Shown here piece by piece: positions 1 through 11,425 of a DNA stretch of 64,000 bases. Source of the DNA: Acanthosoma haemorrhoidale (lineage: Eukaryota > Arthropoda > Insecta > Hemiptera > Acanthosomatidae); NCBI GenBank assembly GCA_930367205.1, contig OV884011.1:137553437-137617436 (forward strand), given 5' to 3'. A program made the position numbers and the translations under genes. The stretch's first letter is position 1. Every line of letters begins with the position of its first letter. The notes beneath the pieces were generated by a model. It was not told where the DNA came from, made no database searches, and was given only the letters and a program-made list of their open reading frames with translations.

Positions 1-59
1 GCGTAACGTGGGAGTCCTAGCAATGGCCAGTCAGTTTCACCAATCAAGTCCTGAGTGTC

Positions 60-236
60 TTTGGCTCTCGCACTTTCGTCAGCCTCCACTGGCTCGTATC
101 CGGTGAAATGGCTGACGGAGGAGCGTGGGGGTCAATGAGCGAGTGAATGATGAATTGTAAATATGGTATGAATGAGAACATTTATCTCAATTACTTATTG
201 CCTAATAAGGCAGATTGTAATTTTAGTACAATAAAT
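60..236 (+). repeat. SINE-like family, copy 1
   Basis: Shares the family core with eight other places in the window: a head containing CTCCACTGGCTCGTATCCGG, then GAGCGTGGGGG, AATTGTAAATATGGTATGAA, TTACTTATTGCC and GGCAGATTGTAATTTTA before an ATAAA-type tail. The middle GC-rich part seen at 5820-5880 and 19230-19300 is missing here. Family membership is seen directly; calling it a SINE (short, non-coding, dispersed, both orientations) is inference. Confidence 0.75.
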
Positions 237-245
237 AAAAATAAG

Positions 246-286
246 TTATATATATGTATATATATATATATATATACATATATATG
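246..286. repeat. (TA)n microsatellite
   Basis: Alternating TA/TATG run directly after SINE copy 1, possibly grown from its A/T-rich tail. Confidence 0.85.
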
Positions 287-329
287 TAATCTGCAGTTAA
301 AGAATAAAAAAGAGGTCTTTAAACAACGA

Positions 330-660
330 GGGGCCCGATCGTGACTCCTCTCAAAAGAAAGAACTGTAAAGACACAGAGCAGCTCTAAATGCACGCCTCC
401 GAGGAGGCTGATGACACAAGATTGATCAAGATGGAGGATGAGATGGGCCTGGGCCCCAGGTCACGTCGAAGGCGGCCGTACTGACATACAGATGAAGGGA
501 GGAGAGCCGTGTCACCGCCTTTGGCTCCCATCACCATCGAAATTGGACCAACTAACAAATTGGGCTTCGCCCGTCCGGCTACAGACGGGAATGTTGTTAG
601 GGGCTTGGAAGGACGGAGGGAAAAGTCCCATCCCTCAAGTCCCCCCCCCCCATATCTGCA
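330..660. other. GC-richer block, unassigned repeat fragment
   Basis: Base composition is clearly higher in GC than the flanks, and open frames of about 80-97 codons exist on both strands. None shows a motif I recognise. It ends in a C10 homopolymer (about 641-650). Composition and abrupt borders suggest a fragment of a mobile element, but no second copy was seen in this window. Confidence 0.35.
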
Positions 661-686
661 TATATATGTTGGCATCAACAGATTAG

Positions 687-1925
687 CCAGTGTAGGAGAA
701 TGGAAAGTTATGCCACACGCTTTTATGCTGATGGGTGATCTTTTACTATACTTTAATATCTGTCAATTATGGAATTATTATCTCTTTCTATAAAATTAAT
801 AGAATAATAACGTAGAGAACAAAAATCATTGCGCTCATATAGAACGAGCAATCATTTATAATTAATGGACGATTGTACAAGTAAAACGAGGTTTTGCCGT
901 TTTCACGCTCTGAATTTTCCCTCGCCCTATTCCAACAGTGATGGGTCGTTTATTTAGGCTGGGTGACTTCTGATCGTGGAGTTCACCACCGGGTAGTTAG
1001 GCAGAAAATATATTCAAATTCTCCTTCATGGGTGTCCATTTAGATCCTAATATTTTATCCACCATTTCATCAATCTTCCTCAGAGGCATGTCAAAAGATG
1101 ACTTCTTAATAGAATAATAACGTAGACGAAAGTCCTAGAAATACATATGGATATTCATGGAGGAAATATGACGTACTACGTTGCCATAATACACCGCTAT
1201 AAAAAACAACGGTCTTCATCAATCCATGGACACTTTTTAAATAAAAAATAATTAATCAAACAAATGACCAAGTAAAGAACCTATTAACGTATGACGTATC
1301 AAAGAACATGGGCCTATCAATAAGTATAGTAACATATTTTCAGGTGAAGATTTTTTTTTTTTTGCAGCATTCCCAGAAAGTTATGCGTGTTTATAAAAAT
1401 GAACTCATTTTCAATCCTTCAGGACCAAAGACATACAAAATCAATAATAACCATTTCTTATTATTAAGACCGTTTGTGTTACTTGACGTTAGGTCGACTC
1501 GCCAACTTATTCCCCGGTATGTAATTGAGGTGTTAGATTGGAAGAAATGGTTTGGACCAATCGTTCGCTGCTTTGCAATATGTTTTTAAATTTGCAGCTA
1601 CCTCATTTAACAGCCCACGTCTATCATTCTCAGGCACTGCACACCAACAATCCTGAACAACAACCTATGGAGGTCTCACTCTAAATTAAAAAACTTGCAC
1701 TGCAAAATTTGGCATCTTGAAAAAGATGCTTGCATTGTTTTGCGTCTCTGAAACCTAATGAAACCTTTTTATTTAAATATTTATGCCCGTACTTTTATGA
1801 ATATAAACGATAGTAAATATCCTTATATAAAAACAGATTAAGGAAAAAACTATTGAGAGATACTTATAAAAGCCTGCTTGAGTTTCTTAAATAATTAGAA
1901 AATAGATTTGATCAGTTTTGCAAGT
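687..1925. other. Intergenic, AT-rich
   Basis: No supportable gene. About 1607-1660 (CAGCCCACGTCTATC...CTATGGAGGTC) weakly resembles 50738-50775 (CAGCCCATGTCTATC...CTATGGAGGAC), so a short relic of a shared mobile element is possible. The open frame at 1308-1589 has no recognisable domain. Confidence 0.5.
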
Positions 1926-2491
1926 CTTATTGCAGTGAAGATCAGTCACCTGTGGGGTGACCACAGGCCGCACCAGCTTTCAATCAGGAAAGTATAAGTA
2001 TTACCTTTAACATTGTTCTATCTTAAGCTACGACCTAAGAATAACTACAGTTTAGCAACTTATAGTTGTTGCTCTCAATAAAAATTTTAACTTAAAACAT
2101 TACACAGTAAAAGAAATAGTGATGGAGTGACAAATGTCGATTTTTGTTAACGAAGTTTAGAATTATTAGGGCAAGCAGCAAAAAAGATACATATTTCATT
2201 GTATCATTGTTCATTATTTTTTTAGACAAGTTATTATCTAAACATGGGTCTATACATTAATTTCAAGGACTATATTTAAAAAAATTAATAAAACTTAAAA
2301 AAAACTAAAAATTAAAAAACTCATAAAATCTATTCAAACTTTTGTTGAGAGCAATAACTATGAAGTTGTTAAACTGTATTTATTCTTAGGTCGTGGCTTA
2401 AGATAGAACAATGTTAAAGGTAATACTTATCCTTTCCTGATTGAAAGCTGGTGCGGCCTGAGTGGTCACCCCCAAGCTTCACTGTAATAAG
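1926..2491. mobile_element. Foldback/MITE-like element with long inverted arms
   Basis: The left arm (about 1926-2090) starts CTTATTGCAGTGAAG and continues through CCGCACCAGCTTTCAATCAG and CTTAAGCTACGACCTAAG. The right arm (about 2334-2491) is its imperfect reverse complement, reading ATTCTTAGGTCGTGGCTTAAG, then CTGATTGAAAGCTGGTGCGG, then TTCACTGTAATAAG. Arms of about 160 bp flank an AT-rich spacer of about 245 bp without coding capacity. A clear target-site duplication was not found. This could be a non-autonomous DNA transposon or an inverted pair of one short repeat. Confidence 0.75.
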
Positions 2492-3887
2492 GCTTCATCT
2501 CCGTTGGCGTGGAGACCTCAGGGCTAAACCCCTTTACATTGGGATGAATGGGCCAGAGGAAATTGGAAAGAAACAACTCCGAATCACCGTTGGAAACTAA
2601 TCCCAATAACAGCAAATAACTAAGCCTCAGCAATTCCTTACTTTTGGAGTAATTTCCTTAAAAACATTTGAAGCCAACACGACAAATATTCATGTTTAAT
2701 GTTTCAAATTGATTTATACTAATTAATTAATAACTAAACTGTCCTATAAGGCAAAACGTTTATTGGGACTTTTTCTGAGAAGTGGCGTTTTCATATCCTT
2801 TAGACAGGAAGAATATCAAGTTCTGAACTTTTGAATTGATCGTAACTTGCTGTGATTATTTTTGTTTCAGGGAACTATTATTATTAATATTTTTATTTCA
2901 TGTGATACTTATGTTTTATCTCTTGATTATACTCGACGCCTTGTCGGTTGATTGAGTCCGTTTCCCTATCTTTCAAACAATAATCAGTATAGCGAATTCA
3001 TTTTTTTTAAGGAAGTCATCAAATCCAACCATCTCTGTTTGTTCAAAGCTAATTAAACATACTGTTTAATGGTTGATCAATATATTTGTTTTACATAGAA
3101 TAGAAATAGTGATTATAGGGGGCTATTTGCACAAAAGTGTGGTATGTTATTTTTTTTACAATACACTACTGTAAATTCTGTTGTCAATTCATTTTTGACC
3201 TTAACAAATATTCAGTTTTTGTCCTAAGAATTTTTGCCTTTAGCATTTTACGCAATAGGGTAGCTCTTGATCGTAATTTTTTACTTTTGTATTAAAAACG
3301 TTAATTTTCAGTTGCGTGTATACTTTCAACGTTTGATTTTATTGATCCTAAATTTTATATAGTTTTCGGAAAAGTTACGTTCTAATCCTGATTGAAAAAG
3401 TGGTAATGAAGTTTAATTTTAATGTAAGCCATAATGCAACTAGTACCATGTTTTTAAGAACCTTAATAGATTTTTGTTGTTTGTATTTAATTGTACCTTT
3501 CTATTTTTAAATCATTTTCTACGCGTAGTATAATATATATCTTCCTACAGGGCTGGCTACTGCAACAAGGAAAAATATATATGTCTTTCAAAGAAAAGCA
3601 GTACAGCAATAAACCGCTCTTGAAAGTGAACACCAAATCCTTTTCACGTAGCGATAATAATGCCCCCCTATACGATATTGAGGGAAAGAACAGAACAAAT
3701 GATGGTCCGGTGGTAAATAAATGAAACGGTGGAAAGACTCACAATATTGTGAGTTTCATATGACAATGACAGGGTTCCAATATTTCCTTTACGGAAACCC
3801 ATTGATTAATCCACAACAATTATTTTTGTACTGTGGAAGATAGCGTGGTGCTTAGAACGATATCCTTGAGAAAGAAAATGATGTCCT
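2492..3887. other. Intergenic, AT-rich
   Basis: No gene or recognisable repeat. The short open frame at 3491-3724 has no domain and no clear splice context. Confidence 0.5.
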
Positions 3888-4165
3888 AACACCTTTATTG
3901 AAACTTTTTTATTGAGCTAAAATTATAATCTGCCTTATTAGGCAATAAGTAATTGTGATAAATGTTCTCATTCATACCATATTTACAATTATCATTCACT
4001 CGCTCATTCATACAGTATTTACAAATAGACCAGAGGCCTCCCAAATTCACATGGCTGTCACTACCCTTGCCTGCAAAAGAGGAAGCGGAGTATTGAGAAG
4101 TCTCCCACGCCCCTCCGTCTGCCGCGTCACCGGATACGAATACCTTTACGAGAAAGAAAAATTAC
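3888..4165 (-). repeat. SINE-like family, copy 2
   Basis: Minus-strand copy. AAAATTATAATCTGCC, TTATTAGGCAATAAGTAATT and CATACCATATTTACAATT are reverse complements of the family tail seen at 140-230. The inner GC-rich part (CCCACGCCCCTCCGTC, CACCGGATACGAATACC) is also present, so this copy keeps most of the body. Confidence 0.8.
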
Positions 4166-5696
4166 TTTTAAACACTGAAACTTTGATCGGCTATTAACAA
4201 ACTTTATTTATTAATGATTACTGTTATTTTTATGAAATATTTGGAGTATACCAGTACCCATACAAACAGTGATGACAGGATAAAAGCTCAGGTTCACATT
4301 TGATAACTGAAGGTAACCTTAACACTCTGGATGTAAGTGTATAACACCGTTTTTTATAACAGCTTAAAGTAAGCAAATAAAACAAAACCGGAAGAATTTG
4401 TTTGTAAAAAAATGCACTAAGCTTATATGTGTTACAAATTTTATTCAAGACAAACCCGTTTTGTCCAGTGACTTTTTCGCACCATTGAGCTTGACAAATG
4501 TTTAGAGGCGTCTATGGCCATGAGTCAAGTCAATTGGCTAGAAAAAAAGATTTTATTCCAGAGACAACCCACCCTCTGGTATTTGAGAACATTTGTTCAT
4601 TGGTGACAGAATTTCATTGGAAGGGCATCAAATGAAGTGAGTTTCTAAACTGGTCAAGCTTCAATAGATACTGGTCAATACCAAGCTGTCCACATTTAGG
4701 AATCTACTTATCTGAAGTATGAAAATAATAATCTGGACGTAAAAAAACATGGGAGCTAAAAAATATAATTAAAAAAACACCTTCATTTTACACCACAGTT
4801 CACAACTCTGATCTGTAATATACATTATCTTCTATGGTTAAAATCTGAAACTATTGCATATAGTAATATTGTTTATTTCGGTAAATTCTTTGAATTGTGT
4901 TGTGAATTCTTATATTAATTTTAGAGCTACTCGGTGGTATTGATGTAAATAAATATAGCTCTAAGAAATCAGCCACATTGAAAATTGCTTGTCAAGGTTT
5001 ACCGAGATAAGATTGATTGCTCATGGTTGACCATCGATCCTGTTTTAACTGGCTGAAGTTGTTTAATTTAAAGTTGAACGAAAGTTCTATTTAAGCAAAG
5101 TTAGCTGTTAAACCTTAGAAGTAGTATACCATCTCACCTCGGTTTATTTGTGTTTCTGAAACGTAGGAGGATTTTGTGAACTATGAAGCAATTGAATAAA
5201 CCAGTACTCATATATATATATACATTATATATTTTCTTCTAACTAGAATGAAGAGTACAAATCTAAAATTTCATGCTGACGAATATACCTGTAATACAAA
5301 CTTATAATGCTTCATTGAAACATTAATGGCTGTTATATGTCACAAGAATTTTTATAATTTATTTAATTTTAACCGTAACGGCTAGTTACCTAATAAGATA
5401 TGGTAGTTTTGGGAAATGAAAACAAAATTAAATCCATCCCGGAATGAAGATATTTCTATTCTAGGTCGCCATTGGATTTAGTAGATGACTTTAAATAATG
5501 GCCTAAGTTAGGATTTTTACCTCTTACCCTTTATTTCAATATGATTTTCTTTTAAAAGATTTCACAAAGGGCCATTGGTGCTTCAGCATAATAGCGATGC
5601 TTTTTCCTTTTTTATGTCTGCCTTTTTCCATTTCATTCTACCCCCCTTAGTCCGGTTGCTTACGGTTTCCGTCACAGATATTTTGGTTTTTTAGAA
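4166..5696. other. Intergenic, AT-rich
   Basis: Nothing supportable; a short (TA)n stretch lies near 5208-5222. Confidence 0.5.
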
Positions 5697-5990
5697 CGTG
5701 TTCAGACCCGACCTCTCAGAAAAAACCTTTAGAGTTAGCCGACTCTCACGCGCTTCGTCAGCCTCCACTGGCTCGTATCCGGTGACGTGGCTGGTGGGGA
5801 GCGTGGGGGACTTCCAAAGACTCCGCTTCCTCTTTCGCTTGCGAGGGAGGCAACAACCCTTTGGACTTGGGGGGGCCCCTGGGCTGTTTGTTAAATTGTA
5901 AATATGGTAGGAATGAAAACACTTATCTCAATTATTTATTGCCTATTAAGTAAAAGCAAATTGTGATTTCATCATAATAAAGTTGTTAAC
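5697..5990 (+). repeat. SINE-like family, copy 3 (longest)
   Basis: The fullest copy. Its head TTCAGACCCGACC...TTTAGAGTTAGCCGACTC includes a motif (GGCTAACTCTAAA on the other strand) that recurs in the tRNA-like relic at 9225-9305. The body is CTCCACTGGCTCGTATCCGG...GAGCGTGGGGGAC...GGGCTGTTTGT. The tail is AATTGTAAATATGG...TTATTGCC...TTTCATCATAATAAAGTTGTT. A reading frame across the body is a shadow of the repeat and shows no domain. Confidence 0.8.
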
Positions 5991-6389
5991 AAGAGTTAGC
6001 CGGTAATCAAACTTGAGTCTCAAAAATTGGAAGCAAGAATCGCCTCACCAGTGAGACAAACATAGATAGTAGCAAACAAAATGAAAAATAAAATTCAAAA
6101 GCATACAGAATGGAGGGAAAAACTAATAGAACTATTCAGGCTTTAAATTCTTTTTAATTAAAATTAAATGAATTAAGTAATAAGGGGATATAAATATGAA
6201 GTAAATACTACACAAATTTAATTCAAAATATTTATACAGAAATTTCTATTTTGATTTCTTGTGTAACGGATCCTCTAAAAATTTATCAAATATTTTTTCA
6301 ATGATAAATTATAAACGGTTTTGAAACATGTAGTCCGTTTTCTTGCTCTTTTGAGACGGTTCAAGCCAAAGGTATGCATCCGATGCATT
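5991..6389. other. Intergenic, AT-rich
   Basis: Nothing recognisable between SINE copy 3 and the Tc1 relic. Confidence 0.5.
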
Positions 6390-6640
6390 GGGTTTACCTG
6401 AAACTACTGTTCGAAGAGCAATCACACGTTACCTAGAGACATGTTTGTAGAATCGCACACCCAGATCAGTTCATCAAACGGAGCTCATTTAGAGTTTGCT
6501 CGAAAACACTTTATGCGGGCAGAAAGCAACGTGCTGTTTTCAGATGGGTCAAGCTTCTCTCTTTATGCACCAGATAGACGGACGAGAGTTTACTGAAGGA
6601 TTAGTGAGCGCTACACCGAGTGTCATATCACTGGAAGACT
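6390..6640 (+). pseudogene. Tc1/mariner transposase remnant (plus strand)
   Basis: Broken pieces of a DDE transposase. 6388-6441 encodes a helix-turn-helix piece with LPETTVRRAITRY. After a deletion and frame changes, 6478-6600 encodes RAHLEFARKHFMRAESNVLFSDGSSFSLY, split here as RAHLEFARKH / FMRAESN / VLFSDGSSFSLY. In intact Tc1 elements the last part is the second catalytic Asp region (VLFTDESRF-like). Most of the ORF is missing and the remaining frame is interrupted, so it is inactive. It faces a second remnant in opposite orientation at 6750-6965. Confidence 0.75.
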
Positions 6641-6749
6641 AAGACGGCAAACACACAGCTGTACGGTGTTCTCTGGTCAACAATGGCACTGATGATGGTC
6701 TCTGATGTTTTAAATTCACTTGAACAAGTCTTCTTTTTACAGTTTTTGT

Positions 6750-6965
6750 TCATATTGCTACTTTCCGAGCTGTATGAAGACGTTTAGCAGTTTCAGTAGC
6801 AGTTGAAATCCGTTTCCGAAGCGTGTGCAGTACAATAGACCCAATATCGTTTGGGTCTGTGATTCGTGGCCAACCTAATCTGGGTCTGTGATTGTATATA
6901 CCTGTCTCACGGTAACATTTAATTGCTCTCCAAAAAGTAGTTTCAGGTAAACTAACGGGTTGCAT
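6750..6965 (-). pseudogene. Tc1/mariner transposase N-terminal remnant (minus strand)
   Basis: Minus-strand frame with VSLPETTFWRAIKCYRETG, then RPRLGWPRITDPNDI and TLRKRISTATETAKRL. This is the usual order for the tandem HTH DNA-binding domain of Tc1 transposases: recognition helix, GRPR-type AT-hook, second helix. Here the AT-hook reads GWPR. It stops before the catalytic domain. It is homologous to the HTH piece at 6388-6441 but inverted, so two copies or an inverted rearrangement are needed to explain it. Confidence 0.75.
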
Positions 6966-9224
6966 TTATTTGATTTTCAAATCTACAATGAACATTTTTT
7001 GTAAATAATATATTTTTACTTGAACTTGGTTGAGTACCACTATCCCACATCTTCATAAACCCCTCTAAATCTCAGCTAACCATGTGTAAACCATGTCCGA
7101 TTCTCTACCTCGCCAAAACATCATCCGTTCTAGTGTTGTCGTGAAAAGGTTCCTAATATTTAGCAAACGGTTAAAATTCCTGCTGTCTGTTATATATTAT
7201 TAACTACCATTTTCATTGCCAATGAGACCTTACTTGCAGTTTAACATGGCAAATGAGAATTATATTCAGTGTGACTAAATTTTCGTGACTATTTTTCAGT
7301 AAGTATACTTTGACGAGATGATTTGAATCGTTACTCTGATGTTACGCATTCGATAAAATAAATCCCTTCATTCCCTGTCCCTCATTCAACTTCATTCAAA
7401 CATTTTGAAAGACTTCTCCAAAAATTGCAGTAGATAGTCTAAAACTCGCGTTCCGAATTATGTCTAGAATCCTCACGCATACCCCATATTGTTTCTAGTT
7501 ACAGTCCTATAAAGGATTATCATCAAGTCTCCCTTTTCTCAAGTCAGAAGTATTTGATAAAAATTTCAATAAATTAGAGGATTAAAAACTGCTATTTAAA
7601 TTTTTATGAAATGTCATTTCTGAATGTTGGGTCCTATTTAAAGAATCAAAATTATGTCATATAGAGTAAGCTAAGGTTAACTTAAAAAGAACCCTATGCT
7701 GGACTAGAAGCCAACAGCTTTAGAGAAAGATATTTAAATGCTATGATTCAAGGTATATAGTCTGTTCAATGCCAATTGCACAAAATCGAATAATTAAAAA
7801 ATTGATTCCATTTCACAATAAACTGCTTCATCGTCAGGATAGACCAATCTGATTAATTAACCATTGTCAGTTGTCAGATTCTTGGTGAATTACATTATTG
7901 ATGGTACGTCTACCAATGCGTAAAACATTAATGTATAATGACATGAAGTCTTGGAAAACAGATCAAGTGAAAATTTCTGATATGCGAAAGGAGCTTTTAG
8001 AAGATCGGATAAAACAAAGCCATTTTTCGAATAATTGTCTGTACAATTTTAAACACTACAAACTTATTAGGGCCAACCGACTCTTCATAGATTTGTGCAT
8101 ACTTAAATAAAAAACAATGGACTACAGAACAAATACTATATAGTAATAATTTCATTATAGTATAATTATTAATTATTAACATTAGAAATCTCAAAGGTTA
8201 GTTTAGGAGTGGTATCCATAGGCTTCCGTATCAGCTAGGTATTCACTCTCGTTAACGTTTATCGGGTAAATATGACATTTTTTCAAAAGATAACATATTT
8301 TAGGAAGTATAGAATCAACTCCCTAAAAGCAATCGCATGATGGATCAGAACGACTATATGTCAAACATAATATGATGGATATTAACCCCCCCCCCCTCGA
8401 CTAGCTGTCGTTTCTCTTATCTAACGCAGCACAGCACTTAACCTGGAGATTTATTAAGCTTCTCTCATGTCTGCCATTGGAACCCATATGGGCACACAAA
8501 CTGACTGGCAAGTACTCATTCTAATCTCCTACAACATAATACCATAATTGTTTAATTACTCAATCATTTCATTTAATGGATTTCCAAGTAAAAATTAGGA
8601 ATTACCAGAGTTTTATACAAGTTTAAGGTTGGCTGGACTGCCTCCGGCTAACTTAATAGTTTGGCTTCGTACTGAATCAGCGCGTTTGGTATAGCTACCA
8701 TTAAATGAAAATGATGGCTTTCGTACAAACAGGTTATCTAATTTTTAGAGTATAGATTATTTTTCTAAGCCAAGCAATGCTTTAGGTTTCTTTGGTGTTA
8801 GTGAATCCTAAAGACAAAACCTGTTTACAAGGTGGCATCATTTGATGTTCCAAGGGTATGAAAACGAATTACGATATATTAAGAAATGTACACGGAAAAT
8901 TTACTCATGCTCATTAGTTGCTGAAAATAAAACCAACCCTGTGAGAAATAGTGGATGATTACAAATCAATTATTTGACAGTGAAAAAAACAAACATATTT
9001 ATGTGTCATATTATGAAAAAATACACCTCATGAAGAAGGTCTGGTTGTCACCGTAGTTGGTAAGTGGCGCTTAGCCGCTTGTGTAATTAGAACTAAACAT
9101 TGTTTCCTTCTAACCCTAAATTCGATTTTCTTAATACCATACTTTTTTGTTATTCTAGTAGCTATTCATTTATTCTCATGTGGCTTAAACTGCGAGTTAA
9201 ACCGGACCAGGACCAATAAAAAAA
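6966..9224. other. Intergenic, AT-rich
   Basis: No supportable gene. There is a C-rich homopolymer at about 8388-8397. Overlapping short frames at 7898-8194 have low complexity and no motif. Confidence 0.5.
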
Positions 9225-9305
9225 ATCCTAGGGCGATCCGGGGATTGAACCCGGGTCTGAATGTTTTTAGAGTTGGCAAGCCACTTGACCTCATAGACTA
9301 TCATA
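9225..9305 (-). repeat. tRNA-like SINE head relic
   Basis: On the minus strand AGTGGCTTGCC (box-A-like) is followed by GGGTTCAATCCCCGG, a good match to the pol III B box (GGTTCRANYCC). The 3' acceptor-like ATCGCCC has no matching 5' strand, so it is not a functional tRNA gene. CAACTCTAAA beside it is shared with the head of the repeat at 5697. This is best read as the tRNA-derived head of a SINE. Confidence 0.6.
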
Positions 9306-9535
9306 AGGCAACAATTAAAGATATTATAAACGTTTTGAACCAAAGGACCAACCCTTTGATTTTTCATACTTATATTAAAATAAAAAAAAAAGGTTCATTG
9401 TAATTACTTAAAGCATCGGTTACCAGATGTTTCACTGTTATAACCATTCCCATAGCAATCACTCATATCTTCCTTACTTTAAATGTGACATAACAGGGTT
9501 GACATATTTATTTATTTATTTTTTTTTTTACGACT

Positions 9536-9705
9536 CAACAACTTTATTATGATGAAATTACAATCTGCCTTTACTTAATAGGCAATAAATATTTCAAATA
9601 AGTGTTTTCATTCATACCATATTTACAATTCATCATTCGCTCGCACATTCATACAATATTTACAAACAGCCCAGGGGCCCCCCAAGTCCACACGGGTTTG
9701 ACATA
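9536..9705 (-). repeat. SINE-like family, copy 4
   Basis: Minus-strand copy starting AACAACTTTATTATGATG (reverse of the CATAATAAAGTTGTT tail). It continues through AATCTGCCTTTAC, CATACCATATTTACAATT and AACAGCCCAGGGGCC, and is truncated before the head. Confidence 0.8.
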
Positions 9706-11218
9706 TTAAATAAGGTTTCTTAGTCGTCAAATAACCTCGAGTTAGTTGGATTTGTCCTACACCTAAAGCCTAGTTGGAACAATCTCATCAAGTCATTTGT
9801 TTGAAATTACTTTTTCCATACGTTTATTTCATTGTTTACCCGAAATAATTTTTTTTCATCTCCACATAACTTTTTTTTTCAGTTTCTTTGATATTTTTTC
9901 TGCTGAAACTGTTTGTATAACTTCTGTGAAACCTTATTTCGGTTTTAATAACATAATTCGGTATGAAAGTGCATTAAGATCAAACTTTTGTTGCCAGCCA
10001 AAAGTACTTTTCTTTTTTGGGACATACATAAATCACAGCTTCTGTAGGACGTGTTCCTTGTGTATAAAAAAAAAGAAAAAGTAAAGCAATTAGAGTATTG
10101 CCTATTTTTTAGATGATTCTGTCCTGGCTGGAAGAGACACCTTTCATACGTTTTGAAATTATATTTTCCAGTTACCAAAAACAATTTCTTTTTGGGCGGG
10201 CACTTTTGATTACCCACCCTGTCAGCTTGAGGCAAAAAAACACCACAAGGTTAGCAATTACACATCAATTTCTAGAATGAAATGAAATATTCTCTAAATA
10301 TTTCAATAAATTACACATACAATAATTCAAACAGTTTATTAACAATCGCATAAATGTTTAAATTATGATCCAAGGTTTAGGTAAGTTACATAGCATAATA
10401 TCAGTATCAGGAAAATGGAAGGCCTATTTACTATAATTTATTATTGGTTTTATATTTTTTATCATATTTATGACCTAGTTTAAATTGAGCCTATAACATT
10501 TACTGTCTTTGCCTATACTGTTGTCGTGAGTATACTTTAACCATTTCTTGAAATAATTTTAGAAATATTTTATTGGTATGCAATATTATTATTGCTAACC
10601 TTATGCTGCTTTGTAACTTGAAGATAGTAACGAGTGTGGTCAAAAGCATTCGTTAAATAAATCATATTTTGTGGATTCGATGTATCGATATAAATTAATA
10701 TCATAAATATGTGATTTTGCGAAGTTCTGGCTACACCTCAGCCGGCGACCCATAGATTAGTAGCCTCGCCTTTCACAAAGGCATCTATCATGTTACCTTA
10801 ACACTGCCCGGTACGGCCATTGGGTGTAGCGTTAGCATACAACTCTACGTGAGACCATCACTGGATTAATTTAATTTTCAACGCTACCCTCTCAGAGAAA
10901 GAGCTGAGTACATTTTTTTATTGTGTGAAGTCGTTGTAAATTTATATTGCAGTTTGTATAGAAAAACAAAAAATGTAAGAAAAACAATTACTGGAGTTAT
11001 AGTACAACAAGCAGAAATCTTTCTGTACAAATACAAAGCAGAAAACTAGTACGATTAGATCAACAGAATGACTTTGGATCGCCACCTAAAATCAGTAATT
11101 TCAGGAAGAGAATTGTCAATAAATGAGGGAAAGACAGAACAGATTATTAGTAGTAAAAACTATAAAACGAAATTGTCAATTTTTGAAGTTATTGATGGTG
11201 CCAGTGTGGTTTATATAA
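9706..11218. other. Intergenic; one GC-richer patch
   Basis: No gene. About 10735-10865 is GC-richer (GCCGGCGACCC, CCCGGTACGGCC) than its surroundings and could be a repeat fragment. Overlapping open frames at 9797-10235 are A/T-run dominated. Confidence 0.45.
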
Positions 11219-11425
11219 AGAACTAAACACCTTCTGCCTCTCCACACTTTTATTGATTAACATAGTAACTTGGCAACGGACTAGGCCTCGGAGACGTCAT
11301 TCATAGCCAACCCGCCAAGTTACATAGTTACCATCAACTTGAAATCTTGAGGACGGATTAGTCCATTAAAAACGCTCGTAAAAAATCATTAAAGCTGTGG
11401 AGAGTTAGAAGGTATTTGATTTATT
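11219..11425. mobile_element. Short foldback (MITE-like) element
   Basis: The left arm reads ACACCTTCTGCCTCTCCACA, then TTTTATTGATTAACATAGTA, then ACTTGGC. The right side contains GCCAAGTTACATAGTTA and, further out, TCATTAAAGCTGTGGAGAG and TTAGAAGGTATTTGAT, the imperfect reverse complement in the same nested order. The whole structure is about 205 bp and could fold into one long hairpin. It is non-coding. No target-site duplication was established. Confidence 0.65.

Noticed and set aside
9225..9305. Functional tRNA gene
   Set aside because: The acceptor and anticodon stems cannot be paired; only the B box and a box-A-like motif are left.
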